A stretch of DNA of 64,000 nt from JAUSIF01 sp963711595 (GTDB taxonomy: Bacteria > Pseudomonadota > Alphaproteobacteria > Rhizobiales > Xanthobacteraceae), in assembly GCA_963711595.1 (NCBI GenBank), contig CAVQER010000005.1, forward strand, positions 434,001 to 498,000, written 5' to 3'. The notes below the pieces were generated by a model. That model did no database searches. It was not told the DNA's origin and saw only the letters and a list, made by a program, of their open reading frames with translations. The position numbers were made by a program, and so were the translations under genes. Of this stretch, positions 9,573 through 17,587 are shown piece after piece (the first letter of the stretch is position 1; every line of letters begins with the position of its first letter).

Positions 9573-11942
9573 GTGACACAGTTCCCGATCATCTACCTTC
9601 CAATCGAGTTTCAATCCCGCGAATTCGACAGCAAGGCATTGCTCGCAGCCACGCTGGCAGAACGTGGCTATACGGTCGTGCTCGGACGTCAATCGACGAT
9701 CTACCAAAACATCTCGCGGCTGTCGCCGGGCGTCATCCTGTTCAAGAGTTTCACCAAGTTCCAACAGTCGATGATGGCGCTGGCACGCCAGAGCGGTCAT
9801 CGCGTCGTTGTACTGCACGAGGAGATGCTGGCGCAGATCGAAGTGCAGGCGATTGAAGCGATTTGCATCGAAGGCATTTTTCAGTGGCCGGATCTCATGC
9901 TTGCACATGGCCAGTTCGAGTGTGACGTTCTCCGGCGGCTTTCAAATGGAAAGAATCGCATCGAAATTTCCGGCAACGGCCGGATCGATCTGCTGAAGCC
10001 GCCGCTGCGCCCCTTCTTCCAAAGAGAGATCGATGAAATCACCGCCCGCCATGGCGATTTCGTTCTGGTGAACACGAACTTCTCGACCATCAACAGCATC
10101 TGGCAGGGCGACGAGGTAACGAAGAATGCCGTGAAAGCCGGTTTCATCAATCCAAATGACCCGGCTTCGTGGCAACAGTGGCAGGACTATCTTGATTTCG
10201 AGGACACAAACCAAGCCGCCCTGCACACGGCGATCCGTGAGCTCGCACGCCGGCGGCCGCAGCAGCGGATTGTCATCCGCCCACACCCAGCTGAGGACAT
10301 GAAGCGATGGGATGGACTATTTGACGAACTTCCAAATGTGAAGGTCGTCCGCGAGGGCACTCACGTTCCCTGGACCATGGCTTGTCGCCTGCTGCTCCAC
10401 GCATCGTGCACCACAGGATTTGAAGCGCAGGTGGCCGGGAAAGTGGCGCTCAGCCTTGTTCCACGATCCGGCTGGGTTGCGTCCTCGCTGCTCTCCAATC
10501 AGGTCAATCCGACATTCTCAGACCCGCTCGCGATGATATCGGCCGCAGAGGCCGTCCTCGATGGTGGACCCGCACCATCGCCTCAGCCGCACGCAAGTCC
10601 GCCCGAGCAGTATGTTTGGAACTACTCTCTGAACAACGCGACGGATCGAATAGCCGATCTATTGCTGGAAGGTCTCCCCCGACCCGCGCCGCAGACTTTT
10701 CCAGCCTTACAAGCTGTGACGGTCGATCCAAAGGTGAAGGCCAAATTCGACGTCTCTTTCACACACTGCTCCGACGTCCTCCTGCGCGTTCGTGAAACCT
10801 GCGGCTTCAAGAAGAAAGCGGACGTGCAAGAGCTCGGTGGGGACGTTTTTGTCCTGGCGCCTGCCGCACAGATCAAGATCAGCGCGCAGCAGAAACTTGA
10901 CAAAGCCCAGATCGGTGCGGCGATGAACGCGCAGCTAAGCGCGCGCCAGTTCAAGTCTGCGCACGAAATCTTCAAGTCGAACTTCGGTGAAGCTCAAGAC
11001 AATAGCGAGCTTTGCTTTCTCGCTGGCATCGCGTGTTTCGAACAACAACAGTATGGCCTCGCGCTCCAGTATTTTCAGCAGGCCTCGCTTCCGATCAATG
11101 TGGTCAATCCCAATGTCGCTTTCATGTTGGCGCGGACGCATCAGAGACTAGGAGACCTAGAGATTGCGCTGAGATACGCCGACCTTGCCTATGCGATGGT
11201 GCCCACCGCGGCGAATTTCTTCGGTTTCCTGAAAGAGCTGTTGAAGCAGACCGGACAGAAAGTTCCCAGGCATTGGCTGGTAATCGGATGTTCGCACGTT
11301 CGCTATTTCCGCTACATGCAGGTCAATCAACCCCGGTTCTTCGATCGAAGCGTCCACCTCGAATGCTACCAATTCGCCGGCGCAACCGCCTTTGGGCTCG
11401 CTAATACTGAATCGGTTTCCGGCGCCCAAAAAGGTACCCGCGAATTGCGCCCACAGATCGCGAATGCCGATCGCGTCCTCATCAATTTTGGCGAGATCGA
11501 TTGCCGGCGCGCGGCCTGGAAAGCTGCGGCGACGTCCGGGCGATCAATCGATGACACCATCGCCGATTCGGTCTCGCACTTGCGGACTTACGTTGAGCAG
11601 GAAATTCTGCCGTACAACAAGAACGTAATATTGCTGGGCGCCAAGCCGCAGATCGTCGGAGATGACGACTTTTACAAGAATTCGCTCGCCGATGAGCGCA
11701 CGATCTTTAAGCCTCTCGAGGAGCGCGAAAGAGTGACGTTGAAATTCAACCGTCAGCTAAAGAAGTTCGCGCGCAAGCTAAAAGTCGGCTACGTCGATTT
11801 GGACGACGTGCTGGGAGACGAGACGTCTCGTCGAAGCTTTTTCGATCAGGCCTTCTGGGACACTTTTACAACCGACACACACGGAAGTTCTGATTACTTC
11901 GCGCGCCTCTACTTCGAGAGACTGAAGCCGTTCGTCAGTTGA
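9573..11942 (+). CDS. three-part surface-carbohydrate protein: GT-B-like domain, TPR, SGNH-like domain
   Basis: 789 residues from GTG 9573, intact. Residues 1-370 resemble the surface carbohydrate biosynthesis family (GT-B-like): IIYLPIEFQSREFDSKALLA, a mid-domain RIVIRPHPAEDMKRW and ASCTTGFEAQVAGK, the phosphosugar/nucleotide-binding type loop seen in KDO/CMP-sugar and CDP-glycerol type transferases. Residues about 455-560 read as TPR-like helices (CFLAGIACFEQQQYGLALQYF; LGDLEIALRYADLAY). Residues about 570-789 look like an SGNH-hydrolase fold: VIGCSHVRYF (block I), INFGEIDCR, ILLGAKPQI, and a late TDTHGSSDY (block V-like His). No signal peptide is visible. It may build and modify a surface glycan; the exact reaction is unknown. 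No glycan cluster surrounds it. Confidence 0.7.
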   Translation: MTQFPIIYLPIEFQSREFDSKALLAATLAERGYTVVLGRQSTIYQNISRLSPGVILFKSFTKFQQSMMALARQSGHRVVVLHEEMLAQIEVQAIEAICIEGIFQWPDLMLAHGQFECDVLRRLSNGKNRIEISGNGRIDLLKPPLRPFFQREIDEITARHGDFVLVNTNFSTINSIWQGDEVTKNAVKAGFINPNDPASWQQWQDYLDFEDTNQAALHTAIRELARRRPQQRIVIRPHPAEDMKRWDGLFDELPNVKVVREGTHVPWTMACRLLLHASCTTGFEAQVAGKVALSLVPRSGWVASSLLSNQVNPTFSDPLAMISAAEAVLDGGPAPSPQPHASPPEQYVWNYSLNNATDRIADLLLEGLPRPAPQTFPALQAVTVDPKVKAKFDVSFTHCSDVLLRVRETCGFKKKADVQELGGDVFVLAPAAQIKISAQQKLDKAQIGAAMNAQLSARQFKSAHEIFKSNFGEAQDNSELCFLAGIACFEQQQYGLALQYFQQASLPINVVNPNVAFMLARTHQRLGDLEIALRYADLAYAMVPTAANFFGFLKELLKQTGQKVPRHWLVIGCSHVRYFRYMQVNQPRFFDRSVHLECYQFAGATAFGLANTESVSGAQKGTRELRPQIANADRVLINFGEIDCRRAAWKAAATSGRSIDDTIADSVSHLRTYVEQEILPYNKNVILLGAKPQIVGDDDFYKNSLADERTIFKPLEERERVTLKFNRQLKKFARKLKVGYVDLDDVLGDETSRRSFFDQAFWDTFTTDTHGSSDYFARLYFERLKPFVS

Positions 11943-11950
11943 CGAACGGC
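11927..11950 (+). terminator. perfect hairpin across a stop codon
   Basis: GCCGTTCGTCA (11927-11937) pairs perfectly with TGACGAACGGC (11940-11950). The stop codon of the preceding gene lies at the loop. No U-run follows, so termination, if any, would be weak or Rho-assisted. Confidence 0.4.
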
Positions 11951-12009
11951 TGTTGGCAGTCGGGCAGCTTGCGCACCCCAGGACATTCGGGGCCGCCGTT
12001 TTATGCGTT

Positions 12010-12094
12010 TGGTGCGGTCGAGAGGACTCGAACCTCCAAGGGTTGCCCCGCTAGCACCTCAAGCTAGTGTGTCTACCAATTCCACCACGACCGC
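12010..12094 (-). tRNA. tRNA-Leu (anticodon GAG)
   Basis: Read on the minus strand from 12094: acceptor GCGGTCG pairs with CGACCGC; the anticodon stem CTAGC/GCTAG encloses loop TTGAGGT, giving anticodon GAG; a long variable arm typical of tRNA-Leu follows; the T-arm contains GGTTCGAGTCC. The discriminator A and an encoded CCA end at 12010. It decodes CUC and CUU leucine codons. Confidence 0.97.
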
Positions 12095-12173
12095 AGGGAG
12101 CAGGCGCAGGCGTCCCACGCCCACGCGCGGGCCGCATGTAACAAATCGATGCCCTGTTCTCAAGGGCTGCGCC

Positions 12174-12416
12174 TCAGCGCAGCGTCGCAGGCCTCGGCAG
12201 CAAGCGGCTGATGGAAACCGCAATTCGGCCACCATTCACGGTAACCCGGCCCTTTGCCACCGCCATGTTGTTGGCGAGCACCGTGACCTCGTCGTCCTCG
12301 GTGGCGTCGAGCTCGATGATGGCGCCGCGGCCCATCCGCAACAACTGATGGATCGCGACCGCCGTCGATCCGAGCACCACGGAAATATCGCAGTCGACTT
12401 CATTGATTGTTGCCAA
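12174..12416 (-). CDS. orphan FliN/SpoA-domain protein
   Basis: 80 residues that are essentially one SpoA (FliN/FliM C-terminal) domain: VDCDISVVLGSTAVAIHQLL, then MGRGAIIELD, then LANNMAVAKGRVTVNGGRIA and VSISRLL. In flagellar motors and type III secretion this domain builds the C-ring or sorting platform. No other flagellar or secretion gene is in the window. The TTG at 12416 is preferred as start because a GGGAGGGGGA ribosome site sits five bases before it; an upstream GTG (12452) would add residues without family similarity. It could be a stand-alone motor paralogue or a remnant. Confidence 0.7.
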   Translation of the reverse strand: MATINEVDCDISVVLGSTAVAIHQLLRMGRGAIIELDATEDDEVTVLANNMAVAKGRVTVNGGRIAVSISRLLPRPATLR

Positions 12417-12488
12417 GGCTCCCCCTCCCGGCTTCCGAAAAGTCCCGGTCACGACAGCACATAGATGGTTAGCGAATGATTAACGTCG

Positions 12489-13268
12489 CTAGCCCGCGCG
12501 GCGGTTGGCCGATCCGCCGTCGATCGTGACCACCGTGCCGCTCACGTACGACGCGCGATCCGAGGCGAGGAAGACGGCGACGTCGGCGACCTCCTTTGGC
12601 TCCGCACCGCGAGACTGGGGCAGCTCCTTCGTGAACTCGCGCCAGCGCGACTTGTCTCCGAGCTGCGTCTCTGCACGCGTTTCCATGAGCGTGCGCATGC
12701 GGTCGGTCGCGACCATGCCGGGATTGATGCCGACCACGCGCACGCCGGAATCGAACGACTGGGCGCCCAGTGCGCGGCTGAACGCCATGAGTGCCGCGTT
12801 TGCCGTCGAGCCCGCGATGTAGTTCGCATTCAGAACTTCACCGCCCAGGCCGACGATGTTGATGATCACACCGCGCTTGCGCTTCATCATGTCGGGATAG
12901 ATCGCGCGCGTCAGATTGACGAAGCCAAATACTTTCAAGTCCCACGCCTGGCGCCAGCGCGGCTCCTCGACAGCGGAAATATCGCCGCCGGGAATTGCAC
13001 CCGCGTTGTTCACAAGAATGTCCACTTCCCCGACCGCCGCCGCGAGCGCGCGACACGCATCGCCGTTGCTGAGATCGACCGGATGGACGCTGACGTTCAC
13101 GTTCCAACGCGAACGAATTGCGTCGCGCGTAGCCTCGAGATCGGATTTGGTGCGCGCCGCGAGATGCAAGTGACAGCCTTCCGCGGCGAGGCCTTCGGCG
13201 ATGGCACGGCCGATGCCTTTCGACCCGCCCGTAATAAGTGCCGTGCGCCCCGCGAGTCCCAGGTCCAT
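12489..13268 (-). CDS. SDR-family oxidoreductase lacking the catalytic Lys
   Basis: 259 residues starting at ATG 13268 after a GGGGGAG ribosome site. A Rossmann fold is clear: TALITGGSKGIGRAIAEGLA (NAD(P) loop), VDILVNNAGAIPG, and C-terminal YVSGTVVTIDGG. The active site is unusual: where most SDRs carry YxxxK, this protein has YIAGSTANAALMAFSRALG, so the position four after Tyr is Ser. A group of SDRs with this YxAGSxxNAAL pattern exists, so it may be a real variant with altered chemistry. Substrate unknown. It is divergent from lipB. Confidence 0.82.
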   Translation of the reverse strand: MDLGLAGRTALITGGSKGIGRAIAEGLAAEGCHLHLAARTKSDLEATRDAIRSRWNVNVSVHPVDLSNGDACRALAAAVGEVDILVNNAGAIPGGDISAVEEPRWRQAWDLKVFGFVNLTRAIYPDMMKRKRGVIINIVGLGGEVLNANYIAGSTANAALMAFSRALGAQSFDSGVRVVGINPGMVATDRMRTLMETRAETQLGDKSRWREFTKELPQSRGAEPKEVADVAVFLASDRASYVSGTVVTIDGGSANRRAG

Positions 13269-13340
13269 TGTTGCTCCCCCAGCTCCGACCACCCATTTTC
13301 GATTGCGAAGACGCAAGCTGCAACGTGATACAATTCACTT

Positions 13341-14036
13341 ATGCCGATCACGCGCACCCTCGAACAGCCATTGCCCACGCCGGCAGACCTCCCGCCTGTG
13401 GAATGGCGGACGAGCTCGGACCTCGTGCCGTACCCGGAGGCGCTCGCGGAAATGGACGCACGCGTCGCCGCAATCATCGCCGGTGAGGCGAACGAACTCG
13501 TGTGGCTGCTTGAGCATCCTCCGCTGTTCACCACCGGAACAGGCACGCTCGGCGAAGATCTCGCAGGCACGGACCGCTTTCCACTATTCGACACCGGCCG
13601 TGGCGGCCGGCTGACCTACCACGGCCCAGGTCAGCGCGTGGCTTATACGATGCTCGATCTCCGCAAGCGCGGGCCGGACCTGCGCCGGTATGTGGCCGGT
13701 CTCGAGGAATGGATCATTCGGACCCTCGCTGCGTTCGATATCGCCGGAGAGCGGCGAGAAGACCGGGTCGGCGTCTGGGTACGCCGTCCGGACCAAGGCG
13801 AAGGCCGCGAAGACAAGATCGCGGCCATCGGCGTGCGGGTGAAAAAATGGGTCACGTTGCATGGAATTTCCCTGAACGTCGCACCGGACCTGTCGCACTA
13901 TTCCGGAATTCTCGCTTGCGGCGTGAGCGACCCGCGTCAGGGTGTGACGAGCCTCGCCGGCCTCGGGGTCAAAGCGACGATGAGCGAGGTCGACTCCGCG
14001 TTGCGAAAAAGCTTCGACGAGATCTTCAGTCGATAA
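13341..14036 (+). CDS. lipB: octanoyl-[ACP]:protein N-octanoyltransferase LipB
   Basis: 231 residues. Transfers octanoate from octanoyl-ACP to lipoyl domains of E2 and GcvH proteins, the first step of endogenous lipoylation, in the cytoplasm. Motifs: GRGGRLTYHGPGQRVAY (substrate loop), the catalytic-type Lys in KIAAIGVRVKKWVTLHG and the catalytic Cys in GILACGVSDPRQGVTSL. LipA is not adjacent. Expressed alone, divergently from the SDR gene; 72 bases separate the two starts. Confidence 0.95.
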   Translation: MPITRTLEQPLPTPADLPPVEWRTSSDLVPYPEALAEMDARVAAIIAGEANELVWLLEHPPLFTTGTGTLGEDLAGTDRFPLFDTGRGGRLTYHGPGQRVAYTMLDLRKRGPDLRRYVAGLEEWIIRTLAAFDIAGERREDRVGVWVRRPDQGEGREDKIAAIGVRVKKWVTLHGISLNVAPDLSHYSGILACGVSDPRQGVTSLAGLGVKATMSEVDSALRKSFDEIFSR

Positions 14037-14052
14037 CCGATTATCTCCGCTC

Positions 14053-14072
14053 ATTCCCGCGAAAGCGGGAAT
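14053..14072. repeat. intergenic palindrome ATTCCCGC-GAAA-GCGGGAAT
   Basis: Perfect 8-base arms (14053-14060 and 14065-14072) around GAAA, 17 bases after the lipB stop. This sequence type is a recurrent intergenic repeat in many Bradyrhizobium-like genomes. It is also in position to act as a transcription end for lipB, though no U-run follows. Confidence 0.6.
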
Positions 14073-14213
14073 CCAGCGCCGACTCTGACTGGGTCCCCGC
14101 TGGTGCCGCGCCGACGAGCCCGGTTCAGGGCGAGTGTCCGGCGCGGCGTCAACTAAGGTGCCGCGCTGGCTGCTCGCCACCGCTCGCCAGCGCGGCGGGG
14201 ACGAGCGGCTGCT

Positions 14214-15699
14214 TCAGTCGATGAAGGCGAGCGGCCGGGCAACGGTTTCGAGCGGTTTGCGCTCCGCAGCAATTCCCCATCGCCACATCACCATCGCGGC
14301 CACCACCATCAGCGCCGCACCGAGCAGATAACCGGCGAACAGGCTCGTGCGCGAGCCGGTATCGATCAGAACACCGAACAGCCACGGGCCGAAAATGCCG
14401 CCGACGCCGGTGCCGATTGCGTAGAAGAATGCGATCGCGAGCGCGCGGAGCTCGAGTGGAAATGTTTCGCTTACGGTGAGATACGCCGAACTCGCGGCCG
14501 CTGATGCAAAGAAGAAGATCACCATCCAGGCAACCGTCTGCATCTCCGCGGTCAGGGCTCCGATCGAAAACAGGTAGCCGCTTCCAGCAAGCAGCAACCC
14601 CGACATCAGATAAGTGAAGGTGATCATCGGCCGGCGACCGAGGGTATCGAAGAAACGGCCGAGAAAAACTGGCCCAAGAAAATTGCCGGCCGCGAACGGG
14701 AGAATGTACCAACCCACCTGATCCGAGGAGACCCCGAAAAAATCGGTCAGGACCAGCGCGTAAGTGAAGAAAATCGCATTGTAAAAGAACGCCTGCGCGC
14801 CCATGAGCGTGAGACCGACGAGCGTACGCTGCCGTTGCGCGCGAAAGAGGCAATCGGCGACCTCGCGCAACGGTGTGTGGCTGCGCGCCCGCAGACGCAC
14901 CTTTCCGGCGACCGGCGCAAGCGTGTGCCCCTGGCGGCGCATGCCTTCCTCGATGTCGGCAACGATCGCTTCCGCTTCCTGCGGCCGGCCGTGCGTGATC
15001 AGCCATCGCGGACTTTCGGGGATCCAGAACCGCATCAGAAAGACGAAAATGCCGAGTACACCACCGATGAGGAACGCGAGCCGCCAGCCTGTCTCCGGAT
15101 CGACGACCGCGGGATTGAGGAGGACGATCGAGCCGCCCGCGCCGATCGCGGCCCCGATCCAGAAGCTGCCGTTGATCACGAGATCGGTCCACCCGCGGAC
15201 GCGCGCCGGCACCAATTCCTGGATTGTCGAGTTGATCGCGGCATACTCGCCGCCGATGCCCGCGCCAGTGAGAAACCGGAACAGCGCGAAGCTCCAGAAG
15301 TCCCATGAGGTCGCCGTCGCGGCCGTCGCCACGGCATACACGGCGACGGTGATGAAGAACAACTTCTTGCGTCCAAGCCGATCGGTAAGCCAACCAAAGA
15401 ACAAGGCACCCGTCACGGCTCCGGCGATGTACGCGCTGCCGGCGAGCCCGACCTCAACGCTTGTCAGCTGCAGTGCAGGACTTTGGCGGAGCGCACCCGC
15501 AACCGAGCCGGCGAGCGTCACCTCGAGCCCGTCGAGAATCCAGGTGATTCCGAGCGCAACGACGACGAGCGTATGGAACCGGCCCCACGGAAGACGGTCG
15601 AGTTCGCGCCGGGATGTCGGTCGCGAAGATTTGGTCTCTTGTCGCCGCCCCGTCGGTCTCGACCGGTGAAATCGCCCGTTCTGTCGAGGCTGCGCCCAT
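14214..15699 (-). CDS. MFS transporter (sugar/aromatic-acid porter type), frameshift near N-terminus
   Basis: From GTG 15521 onward an intact 435-residue frame encodes TM2-TM12, with FGWLTDRLGRKKLFF (the MFS loop 2-3 motif), GAGIGGEYAAINSTIQE and WIPESPRW. Upstream in the same frame but without any start codon lies LDRLPWGRFHTLVVVALGI, which is plainly TM1 and runs on with TWILDGLEVTLAG. The only good start, ATG 15699 (MGAASTERAISPVETDG), is in another frame, so a one-base change lies between about 15600 and 15690. The reconstructed protein is about 495 residues, normal for this family. Substrate unknown. Confidence 0.85.
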
Positions 15700-15707
15700 G
15701 TCGCCGC

Positions 15708-15938
15708 TCAGAACGCCTCGTCCGTATTCTTGTATTGGGTTTTGCGGTCGAGCTCGGGTGCGGATCCATCAGGATGCTCGCGTGCGCTTTCCTCGGGGAG
15801 CCGCTCGTCGATAAGGGCATCGCCTTGTCCGCCCCGCTCGATATGATGCGCGTCACGTCCGGCTCGCCGGCGGCCGCGGGTGCGCTTGCGCCCAATCTCT
15901 CCGGCCGGATCGTTCGGCGATTTCTTCGGCTCACCCAT
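15708..15938 (-). CDS. small charged hypothetical protein
   Basis: 76 residues, starting at ATG 15938 with a GAGGT ribosome site six bases upstream, nine bases after the stop of the SDR gene on the same strand. Codon choice is typical of the genome (GAG, CGC, GGC, GAC). The sequence is hydrophilic, Arg-rich in the middle (GRKRTRGRRRAGR) and acidic at the end (PELDRKTQYKNTDEAF). No fold recognised. Operon position suggests co-expression with the stress-type SDR. Confidence 0.55.
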   Translation of the reverse strand: MGEPKKSPNDPAGEIGRKRTRGRRRAGRDAHHIERGGQGDALIDERLPEESAREHPDGSAPELDRKTQYKNTDEAF

Positions 15939-15946
15939 TTCGGACC

Positions 15947-16798
15947 TCACGAACCGACGATTACCCCGCCGTTCGCGTGCAGAACCTGCCCGGTGATGTA
16001 GGAGGCTTCCGGGCTCGCCAGGAAAACGAAGCACGGCGCGATTTCGTTCGGCTGGCCTGCCCGCTCCATCTCGGCACTACTGCCGTGCTGCGAGACCTTC
16101 TTGGCATCGAAGGACGCGGGGATCAGCGGCGTCCAGATCGGACCCGGTGCCACGGCATTGACGCGTATTCCCTTGTCGACGAGCGCGAGCGAAAGCGACC
16201 GAGTGAAGGTGACGATCGCGCCCTTGGTCGCGGAATAATCGAGCAGCGTTTTGTGGCCCTCATATGCGGTGATCGACGTCGTATTGATGATGCTCGCCCC
16301 TTTCTTGAGGTGCGGCACAGCGAACTTCGTCATGTAGAAAAAGCTGAAGATGTTCGTCCGGAAAGTGCGCTCGATCTGCTTGCGATCGATCTTCGCGATG
16401 TCGTCGATCTCGTGCTGCTCGGCGGCGTTGTTTACGAGAATGTCGAGACCGCCGTATTCCTTGACTGTCCCGTCGATGACCTCGCGGCAGAAATCCTCGT
16501 CGCCGATGTCGCCGGCGAACTTGATCGCCTTACTTCCCTCCTCCTCGACGAGCTTCACCGTATCCTCGGCGTCCGTATGTTCCTCGAGGTACGCGATGGC
16601 GATCTTCGCGCCCTCACGCGCCATGGCGCGCGCGATCGCCCGCCCAATTCCGCTGTCGCCGCCGGTAATCAGCGCGACCTTGCCCTTGAGGCGGCCGGAG
16701 CCTTCGACCAAGGGCTCGGACTTCGGGCGCGGCCGCATCGGCCGCTCGCGGCCCGGCTGGCGATCCTGCTCCTGCGGCGGCTGCAGCTGCTTGTTCAT
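15947..16798 (-). CDS. SDR oxidoreductase, general-stress (YghA/GS39) type
   Basis: 283 residues. It has the N-terminal extension of about 40 residues (MNKQLQPPQEQDRQPGRE) typical of this subfamily, followed by GKVALITGGDSGIGRAIA, LDILVNNAAEQHE, the catalytic Ser in INTTSITAY, Tyr/Lys in YSATKGA, and a closing YITGQVLHANGG. Members are NADP-dependent aldehyde or glucose/ribitol-type dehydrogenases often induced by osmotic or general stress. The substrate cannot be set from sequence. A small protein gene follows closely. Confidence 0.88.
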   Translation of the reverse strand: MNKQLQPPQEQDRQPGRERPMRPRPKSEPLVEGSGRLKGKVALITGGDSGIGRAIARAMAREGAKIAIAYLEEHTDAEDTVKLVEEEGSKAIKFAGDIGDEDFCREVIDGTVKEYGGLDILVNNAAEQHEIDDIAKIDRKQIERTFRTNIFSFFYMTKFAVPHLKKGASIINTTSITAYEGHKTLLDYSATKGAIVTFTRSLSLALVDKGIRVNAVAPGPIWTPLIPASFDAKKVSQHGSSAEMERAGQPNEIAPCFVFLASPEASYITGQVLHANGGVIVGS

Positions 16799-16855
16799 TT
16801 CGGCTTTCCAGCGTTTGCCCCAAAGGCGAACGCCGGAACTGCCGCGAGGTTCCGG

Positions 16856-17161
16856 TCAGGCGCTCGGCAGCACCGAGAAGTCGTCACCCGGCAAAAGTTG
16901 CTCGAGCGCCGTTGTCTCCGCTTCCTGCACGTCGACCGCTTTCACTTGCGCCGAAGATGGCCCACGACGGCACGTCGCGATGACCTCCGACACCGCATCG
17001 CTCGGCCCGGCGAGCACCGCTTCCACCGCGCCGTCGCGCCGGTTGCGCACCCAGCCACGCAGATTGCGCCGCTGCGCCTCGTCTTCGACGAATGCTCGGA
17101 ACCCGACGCCCTGCACGCGCCCGGTGATCATGAGGCGCACGATACGCTCGCCCAGTTTCAT
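16856..17161 (-). CDS. acyP: acylphosphatase
   Basis: 101 residues from ATG 17161, whose ATGA junction overlaps the stop of the upstream gene. It carries both acylphosphatase signatures: GRVQGVGFRAFVEDEAQRR with the phosphate-binding Arg, and GWVRNRRDGAVEAVLAG with the catalytic Asn. The enzyme hydrolyses acyl phosphates such as acetyl phosphate. Third gene of a minus-strand unit pccA, GGCT-like, acyP. Confidence 0.92.
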   Translation of the reverse strand: MKLGERIVRLMITGRVQGVGFRAFVEDEAQRRNLRGWVRNRRDGAVEAVLAGPSDAVSEVIATCRRGPSSAQVKAVDVQEAETTALEQLLPGDDFSVLPSA

Positions 17162-17583
17162 GGACCGGTCATTTCGCGCTCGAGGGCGCGGGCGTAGTCG
17201 TCCGGTAAATTCCAATGCCGCGCGGCCGCGAGCACGGCCTCGCGGTATTGCGTGCTCGGTCGAGCCGGTCGCGGGTCGTTTGCTACGTAGATGAGGGCGC
17301 GGAGCAGTTTGTCGCCCAGGTGCACCGGAACCGTCGCGTGTTGGTAAAGGCCGTCTCCGATCGCCTCATAGGCATCGAGCGCTATGCGATCGCGCGCTGA
17401 AATGCGCCACACGACGCCATGGACGGTGGCCCCACGCTTGGGCGCGACCGAACCGTACCCGCCGTGGGCTATGAAGAAGCGATGGTGATCGAGCCGTGCG
17501 AGGCCAAGCGCCTCCGCCTGCGGGCACAGCTTCGCCATGTGCTTTGGGTCCATGTTGGAGCCGTAGGCAAAGTAATGGCGCAT
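17158..17583 (-). CDS. gamma-glutamylcyclotransferase-like protein
   Basis: 141 residues with the GGCT/AIG2 fold: the substrate loop YFAYGSNMDPKHM at the N-terminus, the central VHGVVWRIS and the candidate catalytic Glu in LDAYEAIGDGLY. Family members form 5-oxoproline from gamma-glutamyl amines. It starts four bases after the stop of pccA and overlaps acyP, so the three are probably translated together; the biochemical link is unclear. Confidence 0.82.
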   Translation of the reverse strand: MRHYFAYGSNMDPKHMAKLCPQAEALGLARLDHHRFFIAHGGYGSVAPKRGATVHGVVWRISARDRIALDAYEAIGDGLYQHATVPVHLGDKLLRALIYVANDPRPARPSTQYREAVLAAARHWNLPDDYARALEREMTGP

Positions 17584-17587
17584 CCGC

